This document shows, one piece after another, positions 5,869 to 9,953 of a stretch of DNA of 9,953 nt (the first letter of the stretch is position 1; each line of letters begins with the position of its first letter). The position numbers were made by a program, and so were the translations under genes. Source of the stretch: Bordetella parapertussis (GTDB lineage: Bacteria > Pseudomonadota > Gammaproteobacteria > Burkholderiales > CAIKXV01); NCBI GenBank assembly GCA_945877995.1, contig CAMDXD010000129.1:1-9953 (forward strand), given 5' to 3'. Below the pieces are notes generated by a model. The model was not told the DNA's origin. It saw only the letters and a program-made list of their open reading frames with translations, and made no database searches.

Positions 5869-6924
5869 CTAGCGCAGGGCGGCGTTGATCGACGCCAGCG
5901 TCGAGGCCCCCGGCGACAGTTCTGCTGCGCCCAGCGTGAACAGAGGCGCCTCAACCGTGTTCAGGTGCCGGTGCAGGTCCTCCGGATCCGGGTCGACGTA
6001 GAGCAGGCCGGTCACCACCTCGCCCTGCGCCGAGCGCATCTGGATGAGGTTCATCGCCTGCACCCGGTCGGTCGGATCGTAGTCGGCCGAGAGCTTGCGC
6101 AGCCGCATCACCGAGCCATCATGCTGGGTGATGTCGATAGCCTCGCCCGGCGGGTAGTCGGCGGTCATCGCCTCGCGCGAGGGCCAGAAATCGAGCCGGT
6201 TGACCGCCTCGTTGTGCTCGCGCACGAAGTCGTAGCTGCGCGTGCTGCCGGCGTGGTTGTTGAACGCGACGCACGGGCTCACCACGTCGATGAAGGCCGC
6301 CCCCTGGTGCGCCATCGCCGCCTTGATCAGCGGCACCAGCTGCGCCTTGTCGCCGGAGAAGCTGCGCGCGACGAAGGTCGCCCCCAGCTGCAGTGCGAGG
6401 CTCGCCATGTCGATCGGCGAATCGGTATTGGCGACGCCACGCTTGGACTTCGATCCCTGGTCGGCGGTGGCCGAGAACTGGCCCTTGGTCAGGCCGTACA
6501 CGCCGTTGTTCTCGACGATGTAGGTCATGTTGACCCCGCGCCGCATCACGTGCGCGAACTGGCCCAGTCCGATCGACGCGGAATCGCCGTCGCCGGACAC
6601 GCCCAGGTACAGCAGGTCGCCGTTGGCGAGGTTGGCACCGGTCAGCACCGAAGGCATGCGCCCGTGCACCGTGTTGAAGCCGTGCGAATTGCCCAGGAAA
6701 TAGTCGGGCGTCTTCGACGAGCAGCCGATGCCGGAGAGCTTTGCGACCCGGTGCGGCTCGATGTCCAGTTCCCAGCAGGCCTGGATGATCGCCGCCGAGA
6801 TGGAATCGTGGCCGCAGCCGGCACACAGCGTGGAGATCTTGCCCTCGTAGTCGCGGCGCAGGTAGCCGACCCGGTTGCGCTCGAGCGAGGGGTGGTGCAT
6901 CTTCGGTTTGGCGAGATAGGTCAT
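5869..6924 (-). CDS. korB: 2-oxoacid:ferredoxin/NAD(P) oxidoreductase, beta subunit
   Basis: A 351-residue beta subunit carrying thiamine diphosphate and a [4Fe-4S] cluster. The cluster cysteines appear as C34-x-x-C37 (STLCAGCGHD), C68 (SGIGCSSK) and C218 (VSPCVAFNN), the pattern of KorB/PorB subunits. The thiamine diphosphate/Mg2+ motif runs from G111-D-G-D114 to VENNGVYGLTKGQ (137-149). HGRMPSVLTGANLANGDL (87-104) is typical of the family. It pairs with the fused gamma-alpha subunit directly upstream to decarboxylate a 2-oxoacid to acyl-CoA. 2-Oxoglutarate is my first guess for the substrate from the operon layout, but other 2-oxoacids are not excluded. The ATG at 6924 is fixed by GAGGAG 6 nt upstream, which overlaps the TGA of the alpha gene; translation is probably coupled. 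The symbol is given by family resemblance. Confidence 0.93.
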   Translation of the reverse strand: MTYLAKPKMHHPSLERNRVGYLRRDYEGKISTLCAGCGHDSISAAIIQACWELDIEPHRVAKLSGIGCSSKTPDYFLGNSHGFNTVHGRMPSVLTGANLANGDLLYLGVSGDGDSASIGLGQFAHVMRRGVNMTYIVENNGVYGLTKGQFSATADQGSKSKRGVANTDSPIDMASLALQLGATFVARSFSGDKAQLVPLIKAAMAHQGAAFIDVVSPCVAFNNHAGSTRSYDFVREHNEAVNRLDFWPSREAMTADYPPGEAIDITQHDGSVMRLRKLSADYDPTDRVQAMNLIQMRSAQGEVVTGLLYVDPDPEDLHRHLNTVEAPLFTLGAAELSPGASTLASINAALR

Positions 6925-6930
6925 GGTCTT

Positions 6931-6936
6931 CTCCTC
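6931..6936 (-). promoter_or_regulatory. Shine-Dalgarno GAGGAG overlapping the alpha-subunit stop codon
   Basis: On the minus strand the sequence TGAGGAG contains the alpha stop (6937-6935) and the beta ribosome-binding site (6936-6931) together, 6 nt before the beta ATG. Ribosomes ending on alpha would sit on the beta initiation site, which fits coupled, balanced synthesis of two subunits of one complex. It also rules out an in-frame upstream beta start at 7014. Confidence 0.8.
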
Positions 6937-8830
6937 AGGCGCACGCAGCCGGGCTCGACGGTGCCGCAGGTGCCGGCCGGCCACCGATCGCGCGCAGGTG
7001 GTCGCCGATCGCACCGGTGATGAAGCGCGCCGTGATCGGCGTGCCGTCGTAGTGCAGCACCCGCATCAGCTTCGCCGGGGCGGTGTCGAGTTCGTTCACC
7101 AGCAGCGTACGCAGCTGTGCATCCCGGTTCTGCTCGACCACGAACACCAGGTCGTGCGAAGCGATGAACGCGCCGACCGCATCGGCAAACGGAAAGGCCC
7201 GGATGCGCAGCAGGTCGACCTGCAGGCCCTGCGCTTCCAGCGCGACGATCGCCTCGTCCATCGCAGGCGTCGTGGAGCCGTAGTAGATCGCACCGATGCG
7301 GGTGGCCTTCGCCGCCTTTCGCTCGACCGGAGCCGGCACGATGGCGCGCGCCGAGTCGAACTTGCGCAGCAGCCGCTGCACGTTGTACAGGTAGTCGTGC
7401 CCGGCTTCCGAGTAGCGTGCATACGAATCGCGCGTGGTGCCGCGGGTGAAGAACGCGCCTTTCGTCGGGTGGGTGCCGGGATAGGTGCGAAACGGGATGC
7501 CGTCACCGTCGACGTCCAGGTAGCGGCCGAAATCGCGTCCGGCCTCCAGCATCTCGTTTGTCATCACCTTTCCGCGGTCGTAACAGCGCGAATCATCCCA
7601 GGCGAACGGCGCCGTCAGCCGGTGGTTCATCCCGATGTCCAGGTCGGTCATCACGAACACTGGCGTCTGCAGCCGGTCGGCGAGATCGAGCGCCTGCGCG
7701 GTCATCTCGAAGCACTCGTTCGGGTCCATCGGGAACAGCAGCGGATGCTTCGTGTCGCCATGCGAGGCATAGGCGCAGGCCAGCACGTCGGCCTGCTGCG
7801 TGCGCGTCGGCATGCCGGTCGACGGGCCACCGCGCTGCACGTTCACGATGGTGGCCGGGATCTCCGCGAAGTACGCCAGCCCGATGAACTCGGTCATCAG
7901 CGAGATGCCAGGCCCCGACGTGGCGGTGAACGCTCGCGCACCGTTCCAGCCGGCCCCGACCACCATGCCGATCGAGGCCAGTTCATCCTCGGCCTGCACC
8001 ACGGCATACCGATGCCTGCCGGTCTGCGGGTCGACCCGGTACTTTCCGCAGTAGGCGAGAAAAGCCTCTGCCAGCGACGAAGACGGCGTGATCGGATACC
8101 AGGCGCAGACCGATGCGCCGCCGTACACGGCACCCAGTGCCGCGGCCGAGTTGCCGTCGATGAAGATGCGGTCGCCGACGTTGTCGGCGCGGGCGACCTG
8201 GATGCCCAGCGGGCAGGCCAGGTTGTCGCGCGCCCAGTCACGGCCCAGCCGCAGCGCCTCGATGTTCGGCGCGAGCAGCTTCTCCTTGCCCTTGTACTGC
8301 TCGCCGACCAGTTTCTCGCATTCGGCCAGGTCGATGTCGAGCAGCGCGGCCAGCGCGCCCAGGCAGACCATGTTCTTCAGCAGCTGGCGCTCGCGCGGCA
8401 CGCTCCAGCGCGCATTGGCCAGCGCGGTCAGCGGCACGCCGATCACGTGCACGTCGTCGCGGAACTTCTCCGGCGGCAGCGGCTTGGTCGAGTCGTAGAA
8501 CAGATAGCCGCCGGGCTCGATCTCCTTCACGTCCTGGTCCCAGGTCTGCGGGTTCATCGCGACCATCATGTCGACGCCGCCGCGGCGACCAAGCCAGCCA
8601 TCCTCGGTCACGCGCACCTCGTACCAGGTCGGCAGGCCCTGGATGTTCGACGGGAAGATGTTGCGCGGCGAGACCGGCACGCCCATGCGCAGGATGGAGC
8701 GCGCGAACAGCTCATTGGCCGAGGCGGACCCGGAGCCGTTCACGTTGGCGAACTTGACCACCAGGTCGTTGACCGCCTCGATGCGCGGCTTCTGCTTCGT
8801 TTGCTCCAGCTTCGGCACCATGGTGTCCAT
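6935..8830 (-). CDS. korA: 2-oxoacid:acceptor oxidoreductase, fused gamma-alpha subunit
   Basis: A 631-residue protein joining the gamma domain (about 20-205; NGSGSASANELFARSILRMG at 31-50 and GGVDMMVAMNP at 84-94) to the alpha-subunit pyrimidine-binding domain (about 225-470). The latter has the diagnostic YPITPSSSLAEAF (245-257), QAEDELASIGMVVGA (279-293), TSGPGISLMTEF (304-315) and RGGPSTGMPTRTQQAD (333-348). A transketolase-C-like domain follows (about 505-610). Fused gamma-alpha subunits are common in bacterial KorAB-type enzymes that lack the delta ferredoxin subunit; here the Fe-S domain is supplied by the upstream gene. The ATG at 8830 overlaps the preceding TGA as TGATG and has GGAGGG 7 nt upstream, so it is preferred over the ATG at 8821. 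The last 15 residues are a Pro/Ala-rich tail. The symbol is given by family resemblance; the 2-oxoacid used is inferred, not shown. Confidence 0.93.
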   Translation of the reverse strand: MDTMVPKLEQTKQKPRIEAVNDLVVKFANVNGSGSASANELFARSILRMGVPVSPRNIFPSNIQGLPTWYEVRVTEDGWLGRRGGVDMMVAMNPQTWDQDVKEIEPGGYLFYDSTKPLPPEKFRDDVHVIGVPLTALANARWSVPRERQLLKNMVCLGALAALLDIDLAECEKLVGEQYKGKEKLLAPNIEALRLGRDWARDNLACPLGIQVARADNVGDRIFIDGNSAAALGAVYGGASVCAWYPITPSSSLAEAFLAYCGKYRVDPQTGRHRYAVVQAEDELASIGMVVGAGWNGARAFTATSGPGISLMTEFIGLAYFAEIPATIVNVQRGGPSTGMPTRTQQADVLACAYASHGDTKHPLLFPMDPNECFEMTAQALDLADRLQTPVFVMTDLDIGMNHRLTAPFAWDDSRCYDRGKVMTNEMLEAGRDFGRYLDVDGDGIPFRTYPGTHPTKGAFFTRGTTRDSYARYSEAGHDYLYNVQRLLRKFDSARAIVPAPVERKAAKATRIGAIYYGSTTPAMDEAIVALEAQGLQVDLLRIRAFPFADAVGAFIASHDLVFVVEQNRDAQLRTLLVNELDTAPAKLMRVLHYDGTPITARFITGAIGDHLRAIGGRPAPAAPSSPAACA

Positions 8831-9953
8831 CAGGCAGCCCTCCGCGCGGAATCCCGCCGTTCTTCCCGCCTTGATTCATCACCCCCGCCGCACCCCTGGC
8901 CCGCGTGTGTCGTGGTGTAGAGGAACTTCTGCATGTCCCATGCACCGGTCGGACAACGCTCGGCGCACAGCCCGCAGTGCAGGCAGACGTCCTCGTCCTT
9001 CACCATCGCCCGGCCGGTCTTGAGCCCTTCCTCGACGTAAAGCGCCTGCGCGAGGTTCAGCGCCGGCGCGGTCAGCCGCTGGCGCAGGTCAGCCTCCTCG
9101 CCGTTGGCCGTGAAGGTGATGCAGTCCATCGGGCAGATGTCGACGCAGGCATCGCATTCGATGCAGGCCTTCGGCGCAAACACGGTCTGCACGTCGCAAT
9201 TCAGGCAGCGCTGCGCCTCCTTGAAGGCAGTCGCCGCGTCGAAGCCCAGTTCGACCTCGATGCGGATGCTGGCCAGCGCCTTCTGCGCATCGGCCCAGGG
9301 CACCTTGAAGCGGGCCTCCGGCGCCACCGCGTTGTCGTAGCTCCACTCGTGGATGCCCATCTTCTGCGACATCATCGACACGCCCGGCGGTGGCCGGTCT
9401 TCGAGCGCCTCGCCCTCCAGCAGGCGGTCGATCGACACCGCTGCATCATGGCCGTGCGCGACCGCCCAGATGATGTTCTTCGGCCCGAACGCCGCGTCGC
9501 CACCGAAGAACACCTTCGAGTGCGTGGAGCGGAAGGTGACCTTGTCGACCACCGGCATGCCGTGCTCGTCGAAGTCGATGCCGCAGTCGCGCTCGATCCA
9601 CGGGAAGGCGTTCTCCTGGCCGACCGCCACCAGCACGTCGTCGCACTCGACCAGGCGGTCCGGCTCGCCGGTGGGCACCAGGCGCCGTCGTCCACGGGCA
9701 TCGTACTCGGCACGCACCGATTCGAAGGTCATGCCGACCAGGCGTCCGTCGCGGTGCTCGAAGGCCTTCGGCACAAGGTAGTTGAGGATCGGGATGCCCT
9801 CGTGCTGCGCATCCTCCTTCTCCCACGGGCTCGCCTTCATCTCCTCGAACCCGGAGCGCACGATCACCTTCACGTCTTCACCGCCCAGGCGGCGCGAGGT
9901 GCGGCAGCAGTCCATCGCGGTGTTGCCGCCACCGAGCACGATGACGCGGCGGC
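8830..9953 (-). CDS. GltD-like NAD(P)/FAD oxidoreductase with C-terminal 2x[4Fe-4S] domain (5' end outside window)
   Basis: The last 373 residues of a gene that runs off the right edge; the N-terminal FAD-binding part is missing. The visible part begins with the NAD(P)-binding loop VIVLGGGNTAMDC (nt 9945-9907), as in glutamate synthase small subunit relatives, then a return to the FAD fold ending FFGGDAAFGPKNIIWAVAHG. The C-terminal third is ferredoxin-like: RCLNC (near 9200), then CIECDACVDICP (nt 9130-9165) and CLHCGLCAERCP (nt 8950-8985), each a CxxCxxCxxxCP [4Fe-4S] pattern. It would shuttle electrons between the thiamine-diphosphate oxidoreductase subunits encoded next and NAD(P)(H), acting as both ferredoxin and reductase. 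Its TGA overlaps the ATG of the gamma-alpha gene. The poorly conserved tail after about nt 8920 is Arg/Asp-rich. The direction of electron flow and the cofactor cannot be told from sequence. Confidence 0.88.
   Translation of the reverse strand, partial: RRVIVLGGGNTAMDCCRTSRRLGGEDVKVIVRSGFEEMKASPWEKEDAQHEGIPILNYLVPKAFEHRDGRLVGMTFESVRAEYDARGRRRLVPTGEPDRLVECDDVLVAVGQENAFPWIERDCGIDFDEHGMPVVDKVTFRSTHSKVFFGGDAAFGPKNIIWAVAHGHDAAVSIDRLLEGEALEDRPPPGVSMMSQKMGIHEWSYDNAVAPEARFKVPWADAQKALASIRIEVELGFDAATAFKEAQRCLNCDVQTVFAPKACIECDACVDICPMDCITFTANGEEADLRQRLTAPALNLAQALYVEEGLKTGRAMVKDEDVCLHCGLCAERCPTGAWDMQKFLYTTTHAGQGCGGGDESRREERRDSARRAA
8838..8843 (-). promoter_or_regulatory. Shine-Dalgarno GGAGGG for the gamma-alpha subunit gene
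   Basis: GGAGGG lies on the minus strand 7 nt before the ATG at 8830, inside the 3' end of the upstream gene whose TGA overlaps that ATG. It decides the start among two close in-frame ATGs and supports translational coupling. Confidence 0.7.

Noticed and set aside
5836..8920. Long plus-strand open frames opposite the beta and gamma-alpha subunit genes
   Set aside because: Arg/His/Val-rich translations without recognisable domains, opposite strongly conserved oxidoreductase subunits with ribosome-binding sites.

Overview
The window reads as chromosomal DNA of a high-GC Gram-negative bacterium. The gene set (a divergent LysR/enolase-superfamily pair, single-domain MsrA, and a three-gene 2-oxoacid oxidoreductase operon with a GltD-like flavoprotein) suggests a betaproteobacterium of Burkholderiales or Rhodocyclales type. 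That placement is an inference from gene content and base composition only. I see no phage, transposon, CRISPR or RNA gene.

Layout. (1) 40-1197 (-): enolase-superfamily enzyme of the mandelate racemase/muconate lactonizing type. (2) 1198-1610: intergenic region with a striking 7-bp tandem array, then an AT-rich stretch with a 14-bp periodic motif. (3) 1611-2657 (+): LysR-type regulator, divergent from the enolase-superfamily gene and a likely regulator of it. (4) 2654-4267 (-): gamma-glutamyltransferase-family protein, tail-to-tail with the regulator and sharing a CTAG at the two stop codons. (5) 4268-4381: divergent spacer with a 28-bp near-palindrome. (6) 4382-5212 (+): Asp/Glu/hydantoin racemase-like protein. 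(7) 5250-5798 (+): peptide methionine sulfoxide reductase MsrA. (8) 5790-5868: 8-bp periodic repeat and small hairpin between convergent units. (9) 5869-9953 (-): operon transcribed from the right edge leftwards: GltD-like NAD(P)/FAD oxidoreductase with C-terminal 2x[4Fe-4S] module (5' end outside the window), then fused gamma-alpha subunit, then beta subunit of a 2-oxoacid:acceptor oxidoreductase.

How the genes may work together. The right-hand operon is tightly coupled (TGATG stop/start overlap, then a 10-bp gap whose ribosome-binding site overlaps the preceding stop codon). It encodes a thiamine-diphosphate 2-oxoacid oxidoreductase plus its own pyridine-nucleotide electron partner, a layout I recall for the 2-oxoglutarate:NADP+ oxidoreductase of Azoarcus evansii. 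The left half carries three enzymes from families that act on carboxylate or amino-acid stereocentres or on gamma-glutamyl/amide bonds (MR/MLE, GGT family, Asp/Glu racemase) with one LysR regulator. This could be a small catabolic cluster for an amide or peptide-like substrate, but the three are not one operon and the link is speculative.

The most unusual non-coding structures are the heptamer array at 1286-1397, the 14-bp-phased T-tract motifs just before the LysR gene, the palindrome at 4333-4360, and the 8-bp repeat that puts stop codons in all three frames after msrA.
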